Part shown: positions 26,187-33,145 of the stretch, in pieces
Layout: every line of letters starts with the position of its first letter
Numbering within the stretch: the first letter of the stretch is position 1
Assembly (NCBI GenBank): GCA_017619715.1
Contig: JAFZRS010000024.1
Coordinates: 1 to 38,942, forward strand
Direction of reading: 5' to 3'
Source of the DNA: Oscillospiraceae bacterium
GTDB lineage: Bacteria > Bacillota > Clostridia > Oscillospirales > Oscillospiraceae
Length of the DNA: 38,942 nt
Notes under the pieces: model-generated
Databases searched by the model: none
Seen by the model: only the letters and a program-made list of their open reading frames with translations
Told to the model about the DNA's origin: nothing
Made by a program: the position numbers and the translations under genes

Positions 26187-26390
26187 CAGCTTGTCAAAAA
26201 GCCTCGCAGAGTTCGCGCCGCGCACGGCGCGAAGAGTTCAGATCGTAATTTGCCGCGGCGCGTACGTGGCAAATTACACCGCTCAGACTACGAAGTGTGC
26301 GAATTGTCCGCCGAAGGCGGACAATGAGTGCGCGTAGTAGACTGCAATCCTTTTGTCAAAAAACGGCGTAGCCGTTTTTTGACAGTCTCC
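26187..26390. repeat. Hairpin array (possible intergenic repeat element or structured RNA)
   Basis: Four perfect hairpins follow each other: 26212-26220 with 26225-26233 (9 bp), 26245-26254 with 26268-26277 (10 bp), 26303-26312 with 26316-26325 (10 bp, GAA loop), and 26354-26367 with 26371-26384 (14 bp, GTA loop). TGTCAAAAA at 26192-26200 can also pair with TTTTTGACA at 26376-26384, so the 193 bp segment has terminal inverted repeats. There is no coding frame with a ribosome site. Confidence 0.75.
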
Positions 26391-26422
26391 GAAGAGCAGA
26401 GGCAATACCCCTCTGCTCTTTT
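26391..26422 (+). terminator. Second copy of the AGCAGAGG terminator hairpin
   Basis: An 11 bp stem (26392-26402 with 26410-26420) and a CAATACC loop are followed by TT. Stem, loop and tail nearly repeat the hairpin at 26158-26186. It may end leftover plus-strand transcription before the convergent ROK gene. Confidence 0.7.
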
Positions 26423-26434
26423 GTCATGATCCTC

Positions 26435-27379
26435 TTAAAAAACCGCTTTTAACGCCGCCGCGCCGATGATCCCGGCGTCGTTGCCGAGCTGTGCGGCGGC
26501 AATGACCGGGATAGCACCCTGCCGTTGACCGAAACAGTGGGTGGCGACGTATTCACGGATGGGTGCGAGAATCCGCTCACCCTGGCGGCAGATGCCCCCG
26601 CCCAGCAAAATGAGCTCCGGAGCCAGGGCGTTTACGAGGTTGGTAAGACCCGCCGCCACATACGCACAGTACCGGTCGACGACGGCGCAGGCAGCGCTGT
26701 CACCTCTATCGGCCACGTCAAACACGTCTTTGGCTGTGATAGTCTGCGCCCGGAGCCGTGATAGCGCGGAGGAGGGATCCTTCTTCGCGGCGGCAAGTGC
26801 CTGCCGGCACAGGGCGGTGGCGGAGGCGTATGCCTCCCAGCAGCCCTGCCGCCCGCAGGTACACGGCTCACCGTCCAGCACCAGCAGAGTGTGTCCCAAT
26901 TCAGCGCCGGCGGAACGCATACCGGCGTAAATTTTGCCGTCAATGATGATGCCGCCGCCCACGCCGGTACCCAGCGTAATGAGTACCATGTTCCGGTAGC
27001 CCGCCGCCGCGCCTGCCAGCGTTTCACCCAACGCCGCGCAGTTGGCATCGTTGCTCAACTGCACGGGAATGCCGAAGCGCTTGCCAAGCAGCCGACACAC
27101 CGGCACGTCAAACCAGTTCAGATTATAAGCGCGCACCACCACACCTCGCGCGCTGTCGCAGGTACCGGGCGCGCCGATGCCGATGGAATCACAATCTGCT
27201 ATGGAAAGTCCCGCCTGCTGCAGCGCCGTTTCCGCGGCGCTGCCCATGTCGGCGATCACCTCATCGGCACTGCGGTGCGCCAGCGTGGGTACGCTGCAGC
27301 GCGATATGATGCGGTACCGGGTATCCACCACACCCACGGCGATATTGGTGCCGCCCAGATCAATTCCGATGCGATACAT
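26435..27379 (-). CDS. ROK-family sugar kinase (glucokinase-like)
   Basis: This 314-residue protein belongs to the ROK family and most resembles bacterial glucokinases, which phosphorylate glucose with ATP. The N-terminal ATP motif is GIDLGGTNIAVG. The catalytic Asp lies in LSNDANCAALGE, and TLGTGVGGGIIIDG and the zinc motif CTCGRQGCWEAYAS are intact. There is no N-terminal DNA-binding domain, so it is an enzyme, not a repressor. AAGGAGAAGG precedes the ATG. It lies 22 bp after the phosphopantetheinyl transferase gene, probably in one operon, although the functions are unrelated. The exact sugar is not certain. Confidence 0.88.
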   Translation of the reverse strand: MYRIGIDLGGTNIAVGVVDTRYRIISRCSVPTLAHRSADEVIADMGSAAETALQQAGLSIADCDSIGIGAPGTCDSARGVVVRAYNLNWFDVPVCRLLGKRFGIPVQLSNDANCAALGETLAGAAAGYRNMVLITLGTGVGGGIIIDGKIYAGMRSAGAELGHTLLVLDGEPCTCGRQGCWEAYASATALCRQALAAAKKDPSSALSRLRAQTITAKDVFDVADRGDSAACAVVDRYCAYVAAGLTNLVNALAPELILLGGGICRQGERILAPIREYVATHCFGQRQGAIPVIAAAQLGNDAGIIGAAALKAVF

Positions 27380-27401
27380 AGCCTTCTCCTTGCCGATTAT
27401 T

Positions 27402-27956
27402 TCACAGATACTGCGCCACGGACACGGCGCACCCATGACATTGTGAATACCAAATCGCCGTATCCTGCGGCAACGCCAGCTTGCTCAAGCGCAGCAGCGG
27501 ACCGTGCCCGGTGAGCTTAAACAGCGCCTCCTTGGCGGTCCACAGTTCCCAGAATCGGTGCGTAGAATCGCCCGTGTTCAGATAGCGCAGCTCCTCTTCA
27601 CTGCAGACACGGCGCATCAAGCGCGGATCAAAGGTACGGATCGCCTCAATGTCCACCCCCACGGGTCGCTCGTCCAGCGCGCAGACGGCGTATGCCCCGG
27701 AGTGGCTGATGCTCACGTAAAGACCCGTACCGGGTGCAACGGGCTTTCCGTTCCCGTCCCATTGCAACGGAGCCTCCGCCGCCGTACAGCCAAGACGCGA
27801 TGCAAGCATCCGCCGCGCCAGTGTCTCACCTGCCATTGTGCGCAGTCGGTCGGCGTCATGCCGCATGGCGTCTGCCCGCCGACGGCGTTCCTCTCCGACC
27901 ACAGACCAGTCCGGCTCGCCGTCCTTTTGCAAAATGTCGTACCACCGCAGTTCCAT
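27402..27956 (-). CDS. 4'-phosphopantetheinyl transferase (Sfp-like)
   Basis: This 184-residue enzyme transfers phosphopantetheine from CoA to carrier proteins. The magnesium motif GVDIEAI holds Asp102 and Glu104, and the second motif FWELWTAKEALFKLTG holds Glu142. The upstream GKPVAPGTGLYVSISHSG contains the conserved SHS. It is shorter than Sfp (about 224) but has all key residues. No NRPS, PKS or acyl-carrier gene is in the window, so its partner is elsewhere. GGAGG lies 8 bp before the ATG. Confidence 0.9.
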   Translation of the reverse strand: MELRWYDILQKDGEPDWSVVGEERRRRADAMRHDADRLRTMAGETLARRMLASRLGCTAAEAPLQWDGNGKPVAPGTGLYVSISHSGAYAVCALDERPVGVDIEAIRTFDPRLMRRVCSEEELRYLNTGDSTHRFWELWTAKEALFKLTGHGPLLRLSKLALPQDTAIWYSQCHGCAVSVAQYL

Positions 27957-27988
27957 GTGCCAGCCTCCGTATCAGCGGTATTTTTTTC

Positions 27989-27997
27989 AGTATAGCA
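27989..27997 (-). promoter_or_regulatory. Extended -10 promoter of the transferase-ROK operon
   Basis: On the minus strand TGC is followed directly by TATACT. The -35 (GGCGGT) is poor. It lies 33 bp before the start codon. Confidence 0.5.
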
Positions 27998-28040
27998 CAA
28001 TTTTACCTGCACCGCCACCGCTTTTTCCTGCTTACGGTAC

Positions 28041-28069
28041 TTGCAATCTGCGGCAAAAAGAGATACACT
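28041..28069 (+). promoter_or_regulatory. Promoter of the GNAT-like gene
   Basis: TTGCAA at 28041-28046, a 17 bp spacer and TACACT at 28064-28069. Confidence 0.72.
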
Positions 28070-28100
28070 GTTGCTCGTGTAAAGAACAGGAGGGACAGTT

Positions 28101-29231
28101 ATGGTTTCTATACAGGAGGTTACGACCAAGGCACAGCTTCGCACCTTTGTGGATTACCCCAATCAACTTTATAAGGACGTGCCGCAGTTCGTTCCCGCCA
28201 CCTTCGGCGATGACATGGAGGATTGGGATCCCAAGAAGAATCCCGCCTTTGCATACTGCGAGGCGCGCTGTTGGCTGGCGTACCGGGAGGCGGAGGTGGT
28301 CGGACGGATCGGCGCCATTTTGAGCCATAAGGCAAATGAAAAGTGGCATACCCGCCGCATGCGCTTTACCCAGGTGGATTTCATCGACGATCCGGAGGTG
28401 TCCCGCGCTCTATTTGATACCGTGGAAGCATGGGCAAGAGAGAAAGGCTGTGATGAAGTCCACGGTCCGCTGGGCTTTACCGATCTCGATCGGGAGGGTA
28501 TGCTGGTGGAGGGCTTCGATCGCCGGAGCTGCTTTTTCACCTACTATAACCACCCCTATTATATCGACCATCTCACCGCATTGGGTTACGGCAAGGACGT
28601 GGACTGGATCGAGAACTATATCACCGTGCCAACCGACGAAAAGACGCTCAATCGCTGGCAACGGCTAAGCGATTTCGTGCTGAAACGGTACGATTTGCAC
28701 CTGTTCAATGCCCGGACGCGGCTGGACTATACGAAGCTGTTTGACCGTTTCTTCAAGCTCTACAACGTGGCATATTCTCCCCTGTACGGCACGGTGGAAC
28801 TGACGGAGGCGCAGATCAAGCGGTACACGTGGAAATTTGCGCCGCTCCTGAACCCCAAGCTCACCTGCTTTGTTCTGGACAAAGAGGAGAACATTGTGGC
28901 GCTGGGCGTAGGCGCGCCGTCTATCGCCGCGGCGCTGCAAAAGAGCCGGGGACGTTACCTGCCCTTCGGCTGGATCGGACTGCTTAAGGCATTTTTCAAA
29001 AACGATACCATTGACCTGATGCTCATTGCGGTGGATCCCCAATATCAGGGCAAGGGTGTTAACGCGGCGGTCATCAACAAGGTGCTCCACGGCTGTGTGG
29101 AGATGGGTATCACCCACGCCGAGACCGGTCCCATGCTGGAGACCAACGAGAAGGTGCAGGATCAGTGGAAAGGCACCGAGCTCGAGCAGCACAAGCGCAG
29201 AAGATGCTTCATCAAGAAGCTGGATCAGTGA
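28101..29231 (+). CDS. GNAT-like N-acetyltransferase-fold protein (YghO-like)
   Basis: This 376-residue protein resembles the YghO-like group of GNAT-fold proteins. The N-terminal half has an acyl-CoA-fold-like segment (VVGRIGAILSHKANE, then the conserved HGPLGFTDLDREGMLVEGF). The C-terminal half contains DPQYQGKGVNAAVINKVL, which resembles the CoA-pyrophosphate loop of GNAT enzymes, and ends with GPMLETNEKVQDQW. No reaction is established for this group. It has no signal peptide. AGGAGGG precedes the ATG. It has its own promoter and shares a strong terminator with the convergent serpin gene. Confidence 0.75.
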   Translation: MVSIQEVTTKAQLRTFVDYPNQLYKDVPQFVPATFGDDMEDWDPKKNPAFAYCEARCWLAYREAEVVGRIGAILSHKANEKWHTRRMRFTQVDFIDDPEVSRALFDTVEAWAREKGCDEVHGPLGFTDLDREGMLVEGFDRRSCFFTYYNHPYYIDHLTALGYGKDVDWIENYITVPTDEKTLNRWQRLSDFVLKRYDLHLFNARTRLDYTKLFDRFFKLYNVAYSPLYGTVELTEAQIKRYTWKFAPLLNPKLTCFVLDKEENIVALGVGAPSIAAALQKSRGRYLPFGWIGLLKAFFKNDTIDLMLIAVDPQYQGKGVNAAVINKVLHGCVEMGITHAETGPMLETNEKVQDQWKGTELEQHKRRRCFIKKLDQ

Positions 29232-29237
29232 AAAACG

Positions 29238-29281
29238 AAAAACACGTCCGCGCCGAATAAAACCGGCGCGGACGTGTTTTT
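29238..29281. terminator. 18 bp bidirectional terminator
   Basis: Bases 29238-29255 pair perfectly with 29264-29281 around an 8-nt loop, with A5 and T5 at the ends. It serves the GNAT-like gene and the convergent serpin gene. Confidence 0.92.
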
Positions 29282-29293
29282 ATATGTTTATAT

Positions 29294-30727
29294 TTATTCC
29301 GCGGGACAGTTTACCACACCGGTGAAGGTGGGCAGTCCGTCGTCGTCGGTGATGGCGAAGAAGAAGGGGCGATCCACCGTAAAGTCGTATTCCTCGCCCG
29401 TGGGCAGCGCAGTCCTGGCTACCGCCAGAACGGTAAAGGCGGCGGCGGTTACGCCTTTTTCATCAATGGCGACCCGGGCGGCGTGCTGCGCCTGAGAGAG
29501 GAACAGGCGATCCGCCTGACGGGTCAGAGGCGAAAAGTCGGACAGATCCTCGTCCAGCACGTCTGTAACGCCCAGCGCCCGGAGTCCGTCTATCAGATCC
29601 GTATCGGAGCTGACGTCAAACTTGGGCAGGGACAGGCGCACGAGATAGACCCCTTGCTCCTGCCAACTCTCCCGATCCGCCAGAAGAAACTCCATGGCGG
29701 CGCCGCTTTGTACCAACTCCTCCGGCGCTGCGCCCTCGTCCGGCAGGACAATCCACATGGCGGCGCCGCCGTTTGCCAGAGGCAGCGACAGAGCGGTGAA
29801 ACCGTTTCCGCCGTAGACGGTGGATTGGAAGTTTTCACGGCGCAGATAGTCGCAGGTAACGTCGCCGCCTGCTGCGTGGAAGACGTCGGGCGCCGTGGCG
29901 TGTTCACTGAAATCATCCATCCACCCGGCGCGGAAATAGATGGTGGTGGCAAGGGCGATCACTGTCTTCGGATCGAGACGGATCCCGGAAGCCTGCTGTT
30001 CCAGAAGTCCCCCGGTCTGCTCGTTGAGCCAGCTCTGCATCGCCGCGTCCAGTTCCTCCGAACCCATGACGCCCCGGTAGGAGGAGGCGTAGTAATTCTT
30101 TGCCAGCGTGTCCAGCGTCTCGGGGATAAAGGCAAGATCGTCCCGCAGCCAAAGGGAGGCGGCGAGTACGCTGGTCACCATTCCGTCATCACGGTGATGG
30201 GCGAGCCAGAGTGCGTGGGCGCGTTGGCGCGCCGCCTCTATATCCGGCGCACCCAGCAGATCGAGAATCTGTGCACGGCTTTCTCCGTCGGTGATTTCGG
30301 CGAGCATGCTCAGCGCCAGATACACGTTCAGCGGGGAATAGACGCGGTTATCCTCCTTCTCACCGGCGAGAAACGTGGGGACAGTGCGGCGCAAAAAGTT
30401 GTCCAGCGCGCCGCGATAGACGTTTTGATTTGCCTGCCGGACCTCCGTCTCATTCCACCACGCTTCCATGGCGGCGGAGGCGGCGTCGGAATCCTTCGAC
30501 CAATCCTCGTCCGTAGGGTGCGGAGCGGTTTCAGGATAGATTGCCTGGGAGATGGCATAGGAGGCAGGATTTAGAGGAGAAGCCGGATTGCCCGCCGGTT
30601 TTTTGCTTCCGCCGGGCAGTAGGAGTATCAGCGCCCCTGCCGCCGCGCACAGACACACCGCGATAGCCGTCCATTTTACCCACGGTGCGGCGGCTCGGCT
30701 GTTCCTGTCAGAGTTGTTGCGTTTCAT
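29294..30727 (-). CDS. Serpin-family protease inhibitor, membrane-anchored or secreted
   Basis: Serpins trap serine or cysteine proteases in a suicide complex. This protein has 477 residues: a basic N terminus, one hydrophobic segment (about 18-39) without a lipobox cysteine, a linker of about 70 residues, then the serpin fold (NRVYSPLNVYLALSMLAEITDGESRAQI; FRAGWMDDFS; LSLPLANGGAAMWIVLPDEG). The hinge reads DEKGVTAAAFT, with the small P12-P10 residues expected of inhibitory serpins but Val at P14 and Phe at P9. Counting from the hinge puts P1 near ARTA, but the loop is about four residues longer than in antitrypsin, so specificity is uncertain. AAGGAGGG lies 5 bp before the ATG. Confidence 0.92.
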   Translation of the reverse strand: MKRNNSDRNSRAAAPWVKWTAIAVCLCAAAGALILLLPGGSKKPAGNPASPLNPASYAISQAIYPETAPHPTDEDWSKDSDAASAAMEAWWNETEVRQANQNVYRGALDNFLRRTVPTFLAGEKEDNRVYSPLNVYLALSMLAEITDGESRAQILDLLGAPDIEAARQRAHALWLAHHRDDGMVTSVLAASLWLRDDLAFIPETLDTLAKNYYASSYRGVMGSEELDAAMQSWLNEQTGGLLEQQASGIRLDPKTVIALATTIYFRAGWMDDFSEHATAPDVFHAAGGDVTCDYLRRENFQSTVYGGNGFTALSLPLANGGAAMWIVLPDEGAAPEELVQSGAAMEFLLADRESWQEQGVYLVRLSLPKFDVSSDTDLIDGLRALGVTDVLDEDLSDFSPLTRQADRLFLSQAQHAARVAIDEKGVTAAAFTVLAVARTALPTGEEYDFTVDRPFFFAITDDDGLPTFTGVVNCPAE

Positions 30728-30762
30728 GATAGCCCTCCTTTTGTTGCGGTTGAAAGGAACGA

Positions 30763-30791
30763 TTTACAATTTGGTTGGATTCTGTTATCAT
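30763..30791 (+). promoter_or_regulatory. Promoter of truA
   Basis: TTTACA at 30763-30768, a 17 bp spacer and TATCAT at 30786-30791, with TGT before the -10. The -10 lies in a TATCATGATA palindrome. Confidence 0.6.
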
Positions 30792-30834
30792 GATAGCAGA
30801 AAAAAACGGGGGAGTAAAGGAACATTGCGCCGTT

Positions 30835-31572
30835 ATGAAACAGAACTATAAGCTCATCATTGCCTATGACGGTACTCGTTTTTACGGCTGGGAGCGCCAG
30901 CCGGGTCGGGATACGATACAGGGGAAGCTGGAGAGCGTACTGACACAGCTCACCGGCGCACCGGTAGAGGTGATCGGCGCGGGACGCACCGACGCAGGCG
31001 TCCACGCCCGCGCCATGACGGCTTCCGCCGTGTTGGATACCGACAAATCACCCGAGGCGATCCGGGACTATCTCAACCGCTATCTGCCCGATGCCATCGC
31101 CGTGCGGGAGGTGAAACCATGCGCCGACGGATTCCACGCCCGGTACAAAGCACGTGGCAAGACGTATCGCTATACTTGCTTTGACGGCGCGGTCAAGCCG
31201 GTATTCGACCGTCGGTACGTGACCGTGCTGGACTATTGTCCCGACGAGGAGCGTATGCGCCGCGCCGCCGCCTATCTCACGGGTGAGCACGATTTTGCCG
31301 CCTTCTGCGGGAATCCCCGCATGAAAAAATCCGCCGTGCGCACCGTGGACAGTATCACCGTGGAGCGGCGGCGGGACCGGGTGATCTTCACCTTCCACGG
31401 CAACGGCTTTTTGCAAAACATGGTGCGCATCATGGTGGGTACGCTGCTGGAGGTGGGGCGGGGTCTTCGTGAGCCGGAGGACGTGCAGACAATCCTCGAA
31501 AGCCGCGACCGCCGCGCCGCAGGGTCTACCGCGCCGCCGGAGGGACTGTGTCTTATGAAGGTGGACTACTGA
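30835..31572 (+). CDS. truA: tRNA pseudouridine(38-40) synthase TruA
   Basis: TruA converts uridines 38-40 in the anticodon arm of many tRNAs to pseudouridine. The protein has 245 residues, the family length. Catalytic Asp53 is in GAGRTDAGVHA. KTYRYTC, HDFAAFCGNP and FLQNMVRIMVGTLLEVG are conserved. The ATG at 30835 gives the family N terminus (NYKLIIAYDGT). AAAGGA lies 12 bp upstream, a long spacing, so translation may be modest. Upstream in-frame ATG codons at 30775 and 30790 overlap the promoter and are not used. Confidence 0.95.
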   Translation: MKQNYKLIIAYDGTRFYGWERQPGRDTIQGKLESVLTQLTGAPVEVIGAGRTDAGVHARAMTASAVLDTDKSPEAIRDYLNRYLPDAIAVREVKPCADGFHARYKARGKTYRYTCFDGAVKPVFDRRYVTVLDYCPDEERMRRAAAYLTGEHDFAAFCGNPRMKKSAVRTVDSITVERRRDRVIFTFHGNGFLQNMVRIMVGTLLEVGRGLREPEDVQTILESRDRRAAGSTAPPEGLCLMKVDY

Positions 31573-31587
31573 ACGATTGACAGCTAA

Positions 31588-31619
31588 AAAACAGCTCCCG
31601 GTTTTCCGGGAGCTGTTTT
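31588..31619. terminator. Bidirectional terminator between truA and the cohesin-like gene
   Basis: A perfect 14 bp stem (31588-31601 with 31606-31619) with a TTTT loop, A4 and T4 at its ends. The right edge touches the stop codon of the minus-strand gene. Confidence 0.88.
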
Positions 31620-33127
31620 CACATATTCCTGATGTCTTTGAGCAGATCGTCCAGCGACATGGCGTCTACCGGGTCGTTGCCCTCCGTCGGTTCCCCGTCG
31701 GCGGGTGAGGACGCCTCGTCTGTCGGATCGGCAGGCGAAGAAGGTTCGGTATTCTCCGCCGGAGCAGGCTCGGGCGGCGCCGTCTCATCGGCAGGTTCTG
31801 TTTCATTGCCGGAGAGATCTTCGCCGCCGTCGGGCGCACCGTCCGCTTCCTGCAGACGGCGCAGTGCCTTTCTCCGTCCGACTGCTTTGCCCACCAGTGT
31901 ACCCAAGAAATAAAAGAGCAGTATGACAAGCCCCAACGCGGCGGCTGCCAAACTCCACAGGGGAAGTTCACCCGTGTAGTCGCTGAGGAAGGGAACCACC
32001 ACACCTGTTTGCGCCAACGCCCAAGACTGTTCCAACAAGGTGGGTTCCGGCTCGGGTTCCGGTTCGGGTTCCGGCTCCGCATCAGGGGCAATGATCTCCG
32101 GCAGTACCCCTTCATATAGGGGCATACGGTAAATGTGAACGGTATAGGTCTGAACGGTCACGGCGTCCTCGGCGGTACAGGTGACAGGCAGCTCGTTATC
32201 ACCCTCCTCCAGTGCGGCGGAAGCATCGGTGACGGATCGCGCCTTGCCGTCCTGCGCCACGCCGGACAAGGAGAAGTCCTCTATTTCATAAGGCAGGTAG
32301 ATCACATACTCCGTCACGTCCGGATCAAAGGCGGGACTGAGCGTTCCGCTGCTGGGTGTCAGCGATTGCAGCAGCGCGTTGGTACTGGGCTTGTAGTCGG
32401 GATCCTGTTGGCGCGTGGCGGTGATATAGTAGCTCTTTTTTGCGCCGTTTTGCGCCGTAACGGTGACGGTAACGGTATTGGAACCCACCACCAGACTGTT
32501 GCCGGAAACGGTGACGGAGGAAGTACTGTCCGCCTTGGTGTAGTTGAGATTCAAAGCGGTCACCGAATAGGGAACGGTGACGGAATAATAGGCCGTACCG
32601 GCGCTGAACGCGGGGCTGAGCGAGGAGTTGGAACAGCTCAAGGAAGAGAGATTGTTGTTGGCGCTCAGCGGCGCGGCGACGGTGGCGCGCCAGGAGGTGG
32701 AGCCCAGTGAAACGGTCTGGGTCTCATCAGAGGCGGTAACACCTGTCACGTCGGCGGAAACAGTACTGCCGGCGGCGGCGTTGGAGTTGACCTTGAAGGT
32801 GGCGGTGAAAATGGCGGCGCTGCTGCTGACGGGGTTGGTCATAGTGGAGTCATAGGCGGTAAAATTGTTGCCGTTGACAGCTACCTGCCAACCGCTGCGC
32901 GCCGAGGTTACACCGGAAAGACTCATACCCTGTATACCGGAAAAAGCGCCGTTGATCGCCACCAGATTACTGCCGCTGACAGAGAGGGTCAGCGTCACGG
33001 TGCTGCCGGGACGCAGTCCCCCCGTGCCGCCGCTCAAGCTCACGCCTGCGGCATATGCCTGAGCAGGCAGCAACAAAACAATCACCAGAATACACGCCGC
33101 TACAAGGCGGGAAAGCAGCTTTTTCAT
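31619..33127 (-). CDS. Membrane-anchored cohesin-like / cadherin-like beta-sandwich protein
   Basis: This 502-residue surface protein starts with a signal peptide ending near AQAYAAG (about residue 26). Residues about 27-150 look like a cohesin-type beta sandwich (GGLRPGSTVTLTLSVSG, AIFTATFKVNSNAAAGS). Two cadherin-like beta-sandwich repeats follow (about 152-250 and 254-345); both start with a short leader and a LSPAF motif. A run of Glu-Pro repeats spans the wall, then one membrane segment (about 392-412) and a long acidic cytoplasmic tail rich in Pro, Glu and Ser. Cohesins bind dockerins, and the gene just upstream encodes a dockerin protein, so it is the probable docking site for it. The ATG at 33127 has AGGAGGTG upstream. 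Confidence 0.75.
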   Translation of the reverse strand: MKKLLSRLVAACILVIVLLLPAQAYAAGVSLSGGTGGLRPGSTVTLTLSVSGSNLVAINGAFSGIQGMSLSGVTSARSGWQVAVNGNNFTAYDSTMTNPVSSSAAIFTATFKVNSNAAAGSTVSADVTGVTASDETQTVSLGSTSWRATVAAPLSANNNLSSLSCSNSSLSPAFSAGTAYYSVTVPYSVTALNLNYTKADSTSSVTVSGNSLVVGSNTVTVTVTAQNGAKKSYYITATRQQDPDYKPSTNALLQSLTPSSGTLSPAFDPDVTEYVIYLPYEIEDFSLSGVAQDGKARSVTDASAALEEGDNELPVTCTAEDAVTVQTYTVHIYRMPLYEGVLPEIIAPDAEPEPEPEPEPEPTLLEQSWALAQTGVVVPFLSDYTGELPLWSLAAAALGLVILLFYFLGTLVGKAVGRRKALRRLQEADGAPDGGEDLSGNETEPADETAPPEPAPAENTEPSSPADPTDEASSPADGEPTEGNDPVDAMSLDDLLKDIRNM

Positions 33128-33145
33128 AGACACCTCCTGCATAAA

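Noticed and set aside
26187..26390. CRISPR array
   Set aside because: The hairpin stems are all different, with no repeated unit at regular spacing, and no cas gene is near.
31705..31926. Small plus-strand open frames opposite the acidic tail of the cohesin-like gene
   Set aside because: They come from the repetitive Glu/Pro/Ser coding of the tail on the other strand and have no ribosome site.
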